Assembly: GCA_017609625.1 (NCBI GenBank)
Contig: JAFCDN010000013.1
Span: 1 to 35,516 of the forward strand
DNA from: Candidatus Iainarchaeum sp.
GTDB lineage: Archaea > Iainarchaeota > Iainarchaeia > Iainarchaeales > 1-14-0-10-31-34
Reading direction: 5' to 3'
Length of the DNA: 35,516 bases
The first letter of the stretch is position 1, and the number at the start of each line of letters is the position of its first letter. Of the stretch, positions 22,776-30,087 are shown in pieces. Under the pieces are notes generated by a model. That model was not told the origin of the DNA. It ran no database searches and was given only the letters and a program-made list of their open reading frames with translations. The position numbers and the translations under genes are program-made.

Positions 22776-25757
22776 TTATTTTGGGATAATAATTTTAACT
22801 TCTGTTTTTTCTAGGTCTTGTTCTAGTTCTGGATATTCTTTTGTCAACTCTTCTATGCTTGAATATCCTTGGATAGTTGTTGTTGGGCTTGCTGGTTGTT
22901 CGCAGTTTCCGCAAGGGCATTCAGGAACATTTTTTTTGTAAACCCAGTTAATCATATAAACCACATCAGTTGGGTTAATAGTTCCATCATCGTTTATATC
23001 CCCACAGGGAACATAACAGGCTGTAGGATCTTCAAGATTCTTGTAAACATAGTTTATCAGGTATACAACGTCTGTTGGAGAGATTGTTTTATCTCTGTCA
23101 AGGTCTCCGCAGAAATCAAACATTTTTTCAGCATTAATTCTTTTTCCAATTGGTTTGTCTGTTTCTATATAATCTCCTGTCCCAACTATTATTTCCTTAA
23201 CTTTTTCTTTAGATAATTCTGGGTTTTTGGATAACAACAATCCCGCTAATCCTGCAACATAAGGACAAGCCATTGAAGTTCCGGAAGCAACATAATAATT
23301 TTCATTAACAATTCTTCCTAAAGTTCCATACATGTCAGACCCTTCAGCTCTTAGAGATAAAATGTCTTTTCCTGGTGCAGCAACATCAACCCATTCCCCG
23401 TAGTTTGAAAATGATGCTTTTTGGTCATATGCATCTGTTGCTGCAACTGCAATAACATTTTCATAACCAGCAGGATAAAATTTCAAGTCAGTATTATTAT
23501 TTCCTGCAGCTGCAACCAATAAAACTCCTTTATCATAAGCATAATTCAAAGCGTTCTTAATTGACATTGATTCTTCAAAACCTCCAAAACTCATGCTTAT
23601 TACATCTGCTCCATTGTCTGCGGCATAGTATACAGCCTGTAGTATATCTTTTAGTTCTAAAGTTCCTGCAAGGCTTCCTGCAACATCTAAAGCAAAACCT
23701 GTTCTTATAGGCATTATTTTGCAGTCAGGGCATATTCCAGCAATTCCTATTGAATTGTCAGTGCTAGCTGCAACAATTCCTGCACAATGTGTTCCATGTC
23801 CATGAACATCAAAAGGATAATTATCCTCTTCTGTATAATCTTCTTCTGGTAAACCAAAATAACACCAGGTTTCATAATTATCAAGAATTATATCTACAAA
23901 ATCATAACCTGTTCCTTCAGGACAGCCATTACTGCAATCTGCCAGCATATTATCTCTTAAATCCTCGTGAAGAAAAACTATTCCAGTATCAAGAATAGCA
24001 ATAATTGGTTCTTTTAGGGATGGCTTATCCCAAACACTAACAGCACTTACATCAGCTCCAGACGTCCCTTGATTAAATACAAGTTCTTCTGTTCTGCTCA
24101 AATCTAAAACCGCATATAAATCTCCAAGTAAATTTTCTTCAATATCTGAAATAATTGAATTATAAGGAAGCCCTTGAGAAAAAACACTCCAATTTTCGTC
24201 TTCTTTTTTCCATATGCTTTTATCTTCAGAAAAAACTATTGGATTAGGGCATGAAGTGTGTATATCACGGTCATCATTAAGGTAAGATAATCCAGCATAA
24301 ATAATATCCCCATTTTTTTCAATAGATGTTACTCTTTTATATCCAAAAACAGAATCTCTTTCCCAAAGATTTCCTGCATCTGTTGTTTTATAGAAACCAT
24401 ATCTCCCTCCAGCAAAAAGAACATTTGAATCAATTGCTTCAGTCTCTAAATCATGAATAATGTAATTATTGCCAGAAAAAGTATCAATAATCTCTTCATT
24501 TATTGCAAACCAATTTTCTCCAGAATCAGTTGATTTGTAAATTCCATTGTAGCCCAATGAGGCAGCATAAATATTATTATTGTTAAAATGGTCAATTTCT
24601 ATGTCAACAATATTACGAAGATATGAAAAAAGAGGTTTTTTTATCCATGTTAACCCTTTATTGGTTGTTTTATAAAAATTAAAAAACTGTTCACTATTTG
24701 AGCCAATGTCCCCCACAGCATACAATACATTTGGGTTAATAGGATCTGATTTAACAACACTAAACGCTTCAGAATATCGATCAAAATTAGTGAGATGTTC
24801 CCATGTTAAACCTTTATCAAAACTTCTATAAATCTTGTCATTGGTTGCAGCAAAAAGCACTCCGTCTGAAGTAAAAGTTATATCCATAACAGAAAAATTT
24901 TCGAGACCTACCCTGAACCAGCTGTTTCCACCATCTGTTGTTTTATAAATACCAGCTTCTGGATGGAAACCATCCCCTGCTGAACCAAAACCTCCTTCTT
25001 TTTTCAAAACGCCTGCTCCAATATACATGGTTTCAGTATTATCAGGATCAAATAATATCCTGCTCAGGAACAAATCAGGAAGCCCAGTAGAAACATCCAC
25101 CCACATTTTTTGAACAGGATCAAATTTAAACAATCCTCCGTTTTTCTTTTGAGGTGTATAGTAATTTTGCTCTGTGTTTTTCAGAGGCCACTGGTATTCA
25201 AAAAGAGGGTCATCTGGTATGTAAGAAGTATAAAATAAATAATTTGGTTCTGCATATTCAACATTTGGGTCAGCTTTATAGTATTCTGCTAGCGCAGGAA
25301 TATCTGCACTTAAATCAACATTAATAAGAAAAATTGTATTTAAGCTGTAAGTGTCAGCAACTACATCCTTTTTGATTAACCTTTCTATTTTTTTAATATT
25401 TGATATGGTAGAAGCAGTTTTTACCTTTGAGTTCTGCAAATATGAAGAAGCTTGGGAATCAGTTGTAATTCCTGTATTTTGTTTAAATTTAATAATCAAT
25501 TCTCCAGAAACATATCTAGGTAATTGCTTTTCCTCTTCCTCCTCAAATTTAACACAAACATTTCCTTCATCTATTTCTTTGTCGCAGTCATTATCTTTTC
25601 CATCACACACTTCAGTTGATGGAAAACAAACTGGTTCTTTTGGAATCAGTTCTTTTTCCACACTTAAAGATTTTATTGCTATTCCTACTCCGTCTTCTGT
25701 ACAGCCGCTGAACATAATTACAAAGATCAGAAAAAATGTAATGAATTTTTTTTTCAT
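22776..25757 (-). CDS. Lipid-anchored subtilase (S8) with inserted Asp-box propeller and C-terminal dockerin
   Basis: Surface serine protease, 993 aa. Numbering is from ATG 25757, chosen over the track start (25775) because the M6 paralogous 5' region aligns there and has an in-frame stop further up. Order: lipobox FSGC (C19); MopE-like CDGKDNDCDKEIDEG (about 51-65); propeptide (LPRYVSGELIIKFKQ to PNVEYAEPNYLFY, about 79-176); the YQWPLKNTE linker (188-196); about 365 residues with Asp-box repeats (KTTDGGNSW, RSFDKGLTW, KTTNKGLTW, KSTDSGENW, KTTDAGNLW); GADVSAVSVWD; the catalytic domain with D590 (AILDTGI), H654 (HGHGTHCAG), N753 and S828 (GTSMACPYVAG); then a dockerin-type pair CGDLDRDKTISPTDVVYLINYVY / CGDINDDGTINPTDVVYMINWVY (about 883-940). 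The triad is intact, so activity is expected. Substrate unknown. Confidence 0.93.
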   Translation of the reverse strand: MKKKFITFFLIFVIMFSGCTEDGVGIAIKSLSVEKELIPKEPVCFPSTEVCDGKDNDCDKEIDEGNVCVKFEEEEEKQLPRYVSGELIIKFKQNTGITTDSQASSYLQNSKVKTASTISNIKKIERLIKKDVVADTYSLNTIFLINVDLSADIPALAEYYKADPNVEYAEPNYLFYTSYIPDDPLFEYQWPLKNTEQNYYTPQKKNGGLFKFDPVQKMWVDVSTGLPDLFLSRILFDPDNTETMYIGAGVLKKEGGFGSAGDGFHPEAGIYKTTDGGNSWFRVGLENFSVMDITFTSDGVLFAATNDKIYRSFDKGLTWEHLTNFDRYSEAFSVVKSDPINPNVLYAVGDIGSNSEQFFNFYKTTNKGLTWIKKPLFSYLRNIVDIEIDHFNNNNIYAASLGYNGIYKSTDSGENWFAINEEIIDTFSGNNYIIHDLETEAIDSNVLFAGGRYGFYKTTDAGNLWERDSVFGYKRVTSIEKNGDIIYAGLSYLNDDRDIHTSCPNPIVFSEDKSIWKKEDENWSVFSQGLPYNSIISDIEENLLGDLYAVLDLSRTEELVFNQGTSGADVSAVSVWDKPSLKEPIIAILDTGIVFLHEDLRDNMLADCSNGCPEGTGYDFVDIILDNYETWCYFGLPEEDYTEEDNYPFDVHGHGTHCAGIVAASTDNSIGIAGICPDCKIMPIRTGFALDVAGSLAGTLELKDILQAVYYAADNGADVISMSFGGFEESMSIKNALNYAYDKGVLLVAAAGNNNTDLKFYPAGYENVIAVAATDAYDQKASFSNYGEWVDVAAPGKDILSLRAEGSDMYGTLGRIVNENYYVASGTSMACPYVAGLAGLLLSKNPELSKEKVKEIIVGTGDYIETDKPIGKRINAEKMFDFCGDLDRDKTISPTDVVYLINYVYKNLEDPTACYVPCGDINDDGTINPTDVVYMINWVYKKNVPECPCGNCEQPASPTTTIQGYSSIEELTKEYPELEQDLEKTEVKIIIPK

Positions 25758-25792
25758 ATAATTAAGTTTATGCATTAGTAGAATAAAAAGTT
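25758..25792 (-). promoter_or_regulatory. Promoter of the subtilase gene, conserved with that of the M6 protease
   Basis: The minus strand has ACTTTTTATTCTA (TATA-like) followed by CTAATGCAT and TTAATTATATG at the start codon. The same series occurs before the M6 protease gene. The predicted start lies within a few bases of the ATG, so the mRNA is probably leaderless. This supports ATG 25757 as the real start. Confidence 0.5.
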
Positions 25793-25816
25793 TTGCTTTA
25801 ATCCGATTTTTTCTCT

Positions 25817-25901
25817 AAAAAAGTGGCTACAAGCCAGCGGGTTTTTGAAAGATGTAGTCACATGGTTTTTGGGCGCCTACATTTCACTTTTTTGTGGCCA
25901 C
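25817..25901. other. Structured intergenic element (candidate ncRNA or bidirectional terminator)
   Basis: The ~147-nt gap between the VIT gene end and the subtilase start holds a relatively GC-rich block. Inverted repeats: AAAAAAGTG (25817-25825) with CACTTTTTT (25885-25893); TGGCT-ACA-AGCCA (25824-25836); AGATGTAG (25850-25857) with CTACATTT (25877-25884); and the competing pair GTGGCTAC (25823-25830) / GTAGTCAC (25854-25861). GTGGCCAC follows at 25894-25901, and GGTTTTTG occurs twice (25840, 25864). On the plus strand the two imperfect stems contain G-U pairs, which become C-A mismatches on the minus strand, favouring a plus-strand RNA. The A6...T6 flanks also fit a bidirectional terminator. 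No ORF or tRNA seen. Confidence 0.4.
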
Positions 25902-25922
25902 CTTTAATTGTTTTCTGGGAAT

Positions 25923-26495
25923 TCAGATTACTTTAATCAGTTCAAAAGCATAGATGATTATTCCAACTAAAACTCCTGCTCCAATCATTTCTATTCCATG
26001 GATTAATCTTCTTTCTTTTGCGATTTCTCCGATGAAATATCCTAAAGCAAAAAGCGCTAAAATAATCAATAGAATTGAAGTAAAATATGCCTGTATTTTT
26101 GAAATAAAATTTAATTGTGCAAGAAAAAACGGAATGATTAATACTGAAGAAACAATGCTTGAACTCAACCCATTTGCTAAACCCATTGCTAGACTCATTT
26201 TTTTGTATTCTTTTTCTATTTCTGTTTTTCCTAATTTTCTCAGCAAATGTTTTTCTAATATTTTTAGGGTTCTCTTTCTTTCAGCTTTTTCTGCTGAATA
26301 GCCTCCCCAGATTCCTGAAACGCCTGTTGCAATTATCACTCCCATTGAAGAAATGATTACAATCTTTGGTTCTAATGCTCCTGCTATAAGCATTGCAATT
26401 ACTATTCCTAAAATAGTTAAAACTCCGTCAAAAGAGTTCATTATAATATATCGTCTGATGATTTCGTTTTTCTTTATTAATTTCAGGAAAAGCAT
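25923..26495 (-). CDS. VIT1/CCC1-family membrane protein (putative Fe2+/Mn2+ transporter)
   Basis: 190 residues with about five membrane helices. The N-terminal helix IIMNSFDGVLTILGIVIAML, then GVSGIWGGYSAEKAERKR, a charged cytoplasmic segment (KTLKILEKHLLRKLGKTEIEKEYKK), and the final GIEMIGAGVLVGIIIYAF follow the VIT1/CCC1 pattern (iron/manganese transport in yeast and plants). It is shorter than eukaryotic VIT proteins, as expected for prokaryotic members. The ATG follows AAGGGTTGTAAA. It lies 44 nt downstream of the DUF211 gene on the same strand, so the two are probably co-transcribed. Metal specificity is not known. Confidence 0.75.
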   Translation of the reverse strand: MLFLKLIKKNEIIRRYIIMNSFDGVLTILGIVIAMLIAGALEPKIVIISSMGVIIATGVSGIWGGYSAEKAERKRTLKILEKHLLRKLGKTEIEKEYKKMSLAMGLANGLSSSIVSSVLIIPFFLAQLNFISKIQAYFTSILLIILALFALGYFIGEIAKERRLIHGIEMIGAGVLVGIIIYAFELIKVI

Positions 26496-26539
26496 TTTAC
26501 AACCCTTTTTTGTTTTTATTTTTTTTGCAGGATTTTTCT

Positions 26540-26863
26540 TTATTTTGTTACTTCTTTTGCGTTAACTTTTGGAACATCAATTACTTTTTTCTTTCCTACA
26601 ATTACTTTGTCTACTGAATGAATTACTGCACCATATGCATCAATTATTTTTTCCACTGCTTCAAAGTCTATGTTGTCTCCTTCTAGCGTTACCTTGATTG
26701 ATTCTGTTTTTTCGTCTATTGCATAAACTGAAAGGTTTGCGTTTCCAACAGTTTTTATTCCGCACAATGCTTTTCCTAATTCCACCAGATTTGGTTTATG
26801 TGGTTTTAATACATCCACTTCTATTACTTTTATTCTCTGCTTTGCAGATTCTTTTTCTGTCAT
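26540..26863 (-). CDS. DUF211 family protein
   Basis: 107 residues matching the archaeal DUF211 family: IKVIEVDVLKPHKPNLVELGKALCGIKTVGNANLSVYAIDEKTESIKVTLEGDNIDFEAVEKIIDAYGAVIHSVDKVIVGK. The family has a ferredoxin-like fold. One structurally studied member (MTH889) has been linked to calcium binding, as I recall it, but no biochemical role is established. The N-terminus has a short extra segment (MTEKESAKQR). Coupling with the downstream VIT-like transporter suggests a sensory or regulatory role in metal handling (inference). Divergent from the glycosyltransferase gene. Confidence 0.85.
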   Translation of the reverse strand: MTEKESAKQRIKVIEVDVLKPHKPNLVELGKALCGIKTVGNANLSVYAIDEKTESIKVTLEGDNIDFEAVEKIIDAYGAVIHSVDKVIVGKKKVIDVPKVNAKEVTK

Positions 26864-26914
26864 GCAATAAATAACACTATTTTAGTTAAAAAAACTTTGG
26901 GTTCTTTTAACTTT

Positions 26915-27988
26915 ATGGAGAAGATTAAAGTAGATATTCTCTGCCTTTATGCAAAAAAGACCGGGCAGACAGTTTATCTTGATAATCTGGCAGAAGAACT
27001 GAAAAACCTTGTTGACCTGAAAATAATTTATCCAAACAATAGTTATGTTTTTAGTTTTTTGAACCGCTTTAATAGTCCTTTGGCAATAAAATCCCTTCCT
27101 TTTGTTGTAAAAAAAAGAATCAGAAAAGACTCTATTGTCCATATAGTAAACCAAGAAATCTTTTTTCTAATTCCCCTAATTAAAAACCCTTTAGTGGTTA
27201 CCCTGCATGATTTTGGCTTGTACACTTACTATTTGGTTTGGAAGAAAAAAGAAATTCAGCTTTTGGATAAAGTTGAAAAAATAATCTGTGGTTCAGATTC
27301 AACAAAAAAAGAATTATTAAAACATTTTCCAAGGTTTGAAGAAAAAGCTGTTGCAGTACATAATTCTTTAAGAAAAAAATTCAAAAAAAGCACGCAGGAT
27401 TTAAGAAAAAAATTCAATTTAAAGCCGACTGACAGGATTATTTTGTTTGTTGGAAGCGATGACTCAAAAAAAAATTTTCTATCTCTTTTGAAAGCGTTTT
27501 CTGAATTAAAACAAGATAATTTAATTCTAGCCAAAGTAGGGCTTCCCTGGAGTTTTAATGGAAACCAGAGGAAAAATTTTGCAGAGTTTATTTTGAAAAA
27601 CAATTTAGAGGAAAAAGTAAAGTTTTTTGATTCTCTTCCAACACAGGATTTAATTGATTTGTATTTTGAAGCAGAAGTTTATGTTCAGCCATCGCATTAC
27701 GAAGGTTTTGGTTTGACTTTATTGGAGGCAATGGCTTCTGGGACTCCAGTAATTTCTGCAGACAATACTTCTCTTCCAGAAGTTGCAGGAAACGCAGCAT
27801 TATTTTTTAACAGTAAAAACGAAAAAGAACTAAAAGAAAAACTTGAAGAAATTCTGAACAACAAAAACCTGCAGAAAGAATTAATCCAAAAAGGCTTTGA
27901 AAATGTAAAAAGATTCAGCTGGAAAGATTCTGCAGAAAAAGTTTTTGGGGTTTATAAAAAAATAAAAAGAAAAGAAAAAGAAGATTAA
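26915..27988 (+). CDS. Glycosyltransferase family 4 (GT-B)
   Basis: 357 residues from ATG 26915. The track start at 26897 is TTG, and I prefer MEKIKVDILCLYAKKTGQTVYLDNLAEEL, a typical GT4 N-terminus. The C-terminal GT-B domain has ILFVGSDDSKKNF, VYVQPSHYEGFGLTLLEAMASGTPVIS with the retaining E(x7)E pair E263/E271, and SLPEVAGNAALFF. It would transfer a sugar from a nucleotide-sugar to a lipid, glycan or protein acceptor on the cytoplasmic side. Sugar and acceptor unknown. The 3' end overlaps the convergent propeller gene by 4 nt. Confidence 0.92.
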   Translation: MEKIKVDILCLYAKKTGQTVYLDNLAEELKNLVDLKIIYPNNSYVFSFLNRFNSPLAIKSLPFVVKKRIRKDSIVHIVNQEIFFLIPLIKNPLVVTLHDFGLYTYYLVWKKKEIQLLDKVEKIICGSDSTKKELLKHFPRFEEKAVAVHNSLRKKFKKSTQDLRKKFNLKPTDRIILFVGSDDSKKNFLSLLKAFSELKQDNLILAKVGLPWSFNGNQRKNFAEFILKNNLEEKVKFFDSLPTQDLIDLYFEAEVYVQPSHYEGFGLTLLEAMASGTPVISADNTSLPEVAGNAALFFNSKNEKELKEKLEEILNNKNLQKELIQKGFENVKRFSWKDSAEKVFGVYKKIKRKEKED

Positions 27989-29979
27989 TAGTATTTAGGG
28001 TAATTGTTTTCTTCTTTTTCTGCCATTACAAGGGTTTTTATCAGGCTTAAATCTTCAAGAGAGTTTGCCAGAATTTTGTTGTTTGAAATAGTGTAAAGAA
28101 CATCTCCGATAAATAAAGATCTTTTTACTTCAGTTCCTCCTCCTGAATAATAATAGCCGGATTTTTCCAGTGAATCATCGTCTTCATCAAGGTGAGTGAT
28201 TCTTCCCTGCAACTGGAAACCGTTTTCTAATGAAAGATTATACACATAGGCTCCTTGGAAAGTAAAGTCTCCATACATTGGACCCCAACGGTCTCCTCTT
28301 TCATATGCTTCTCTCTGCTCATCTGAAATCTCTGCTAACTGCACTGGAATCACTAATAAGTTTTTTTCTTTATCAAAAAGAAATGCTTTATGGTCTTGTA
28401 ATGCATAAGATTCTGTTCCTCTGTCTCCAATTATTTCTTTGTACATTTCTTTTGGGTGCTCTACATCAGAAACATCAAACACTGCTATTTTGATTCCCTG
28501 ATACCATGCAAAGTCTCCTTCTTTTGCTTCAATTGTGTCTTTTCCTATTCCAATTAAATGAGTTTCATCTATTGGGTGCAAATAATCAGAGTATCCAGGA
28601 ATTTTTAGTTTTCCTAAAACTTTTGGGTTTTCTGCATTACTTAAATCTATTACAAACAATGGGTCAATTTTTTTGAATGTCACTAAATAACCTTTTTTGC
28701 CCATAAATCTTGCGGAATAAATCTGTTCTCCTGGAGCAAGGTCTTCTAGTTTTCCTTTTATTTCCAGATCTTCTCCAAAGATGTAAATATTGTTTGATGT
28801 GTTTCCTCCCATTCTTGATGCATTGCCTGCTGTAGTTGCTATTCTAAAGTTTCCTTCAAATTCGTCCATTGAAAACTGGTTTAATATTCTTCCTGGAGCC
28901 TGCATTACCCCTAAGTAACCAATTTTTCCGTTTTGCAGAGAAAACTTGTGAACTGAAGTTTGTTCTGTATTGTTTGATATGACACTTTTTACTACATCAA
29001 CTACTTCTGATACAATTGGAATGTAATCAGTGTAATTGTATTGAGTCTGTGCAATGTATAAATTTTCCTGTGATGCATAAAGGTTTTGTGCTGAACCAAC
29101 TACTGTTTCTTTTTCTATTTCTGAATTAAAGTTGTTCATTGAAATTGAAGCTAAAGTAACAAAGCTTTCTGGGTTGATTGGAGGCAGATATCCAATATCA
29201 GTACATCTGCTTATTTCTTTGAATTCATCTCCTTTATCTGAATCAGAATACAATGGAACAATTCCATCTCCGCCATCTTCCAAAACCCTATAGTTTGGAT
29301 AAGAGTTTATTACAAAATAAACATTTTCATTTATTTTTCTTGAATTCAGATAAGAACCTTCAAATTCAACTGTTCTTTTAATCTCTGGATTTTCTTTGCT
29401 GCTTATGTCAATCATTTTTATTACTGCTAAATTGCTTCCATAATAAGGATAATATTCTCCTGGCGCAATTGATTTTTCTGCATTTTGTTTTTCATATTCT
29501 CTGTAACTTTGTCCAAAAACCAATACAACATCTTTGTGAATAAAAATTTCTGTTGGATTAAACTCTAAATCTGTTTTTGATAAAATTTGTGCTGTTTCTG
29601 CTGGAAAAGCTTCTGCTATAATCAAATTTTTGTTTGATATAACATAAATGTATTTTCCGTCTGTTTTTACTATGTCTGCTTCATCTACTCCTTCTACCTG
29701 AATGTTTGTTTCAGAATATCTTGGAGTTGCTGAACTTGAGCTGTCACTTTTTGCTGTTCCGGATTCTGACATCATTGGAGCTCCAATCATGTCCATTATT
29801 CCATAACTTCTTCCATAATTGTTTTGTGCTGCTTCAAAAGTGTTTTTTATTTCTGTGCAAGAAGAAAATTTTGGGATTTCTTTTGTCTGCTTTACTGGCT
29901 CTGGCGGGGTAATGCACCCTGCAATAAATAAACTTGAAACTAAAAACAAAACTAAAACAATTTTTAAACTTTTTTCCAT
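27985..29979 (-). CDS. Lipid-anchored beta-propeller protein (PF09826-type)
   Basis: 664 residues. Signal MEKSLKIVLVLFLVSSLFIAGC (C22 lipobox) followed by a Pro/Thr linker. From about residue 95 the family signature YSETNIQVEGVDEADIVKTDGKYIYVISNKNLII appears, then repeated blades such as FLIENRQ-like strands and PLFVIDLSNAENPKVLGKLKIPGYSDYLHPIDETHLIGIG and IKIAVFDVSDVEHPKEMYKEIIGDRGTESYALQDHKAFLF. The family is described as secreted C-terminal beta-propeller proteins distantly related to WD40; function is not established. AGGTGATTTA precedes the ATG. Full-length, without a separate catalytic domain. Confidence 0.88.
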   Translation of the reverse strand: MEKSLKIVLVLFLVSSLFIAGCITPPEPVKQTKEIPKFSSCTEIKNTFEAAQNNYGRSYGIMDMIGAPMMSESGTAKSDSSSSATPRYSETNIQVEGVDEADIVKTDGKYIYVISNKNLIIAEAFPAETAQILSKTDLEFNPTEIFIHKDVVLVFGQSYREYEKQNAEKSIAPGEYYPYYGSNLAVIKMIDISSKENPEIKRTVEFEGSYLNSRKINENVYFVINSYPNYRVLEDGGDGIVPLYSDSDKGDEFKEISRCTDIGYLPPINPESFVTLASISMNNFNSEIEKETVVGSAQNLYASQENLYIAQTQYNYTDYIPIVSEVVDVVKSVISNNTEQTSVHKFSLQNGKIGYLGVMQAPGRILNQFSMDEFEGNFRIATTAGNASRMGGNTSNNIYIFGEDLEIKGKLEDLAPGEQIYSARFMGKKGYLVTFKKIDPLFVIDLSNAENPKVLGKLKIPGYSDYLHPIDETHLIGIGKDTIEAKEGDFAWYQGIKIAVFDVSDVEHPKEMYKEIIGDRGTESYALQDHKAFLFDKEKNLLVIPVQLAEISDEQREAYERGDRWGPMYGDFTFQGAYVYNLSLENGFQLQGRITHLDEDDDSLEKSGYYYSGGGTEVKRSLFIGDVLYTISNNKILANSLEDLSLIKTLVMAEKEENNYPKYY

Positions 29980-30087
29980 TAAATCACCTGCAATGAATTG
30001 TAGCTTTTTCTTTTAATAATCCTTGCTGTTTTTGTAAGGAAAAAAGCTAATTTTTTCACCAGCTGAAACTTTTAAACTAAAAGTAAT

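Noticed and set aside
22869-23216. Repeated DNA near the end of the subtilase, considered as a possible repeat array.
   Set aside because: The similarity is just the two dockerin half-repeats (PTDVVY-IN-VYK) at the protein level.
23789-23998. Plus-strand ORFs opposite the protease and propeller genes (for example 23789-23998, 30114-30464, 28278-28493).
   Set aside because: No start context or domain, and the opposite strand encodes continuous protease or propeller sequence.
25817-25901. Possible tRNA or C/D-box RNA in the structured intergenic block.
   Set aside because: Size is near tRNA, but there is no T-loop GGTTCGA-type sequence, anticodon arm or acceptor pairing, and no C (RTGATGA) or D (CTGA) boxes in the right places.
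26540-26863. First thought: elongation factor 1-beta (small alpha-beta protein in an archaeon).
   Set aside because: The VLKPHKPN...VYAIDEKTESIKVTLEGD...GAVIHSVDKV pattern is that of DUF211, and the EF-1beta C-terminal signature is absent.
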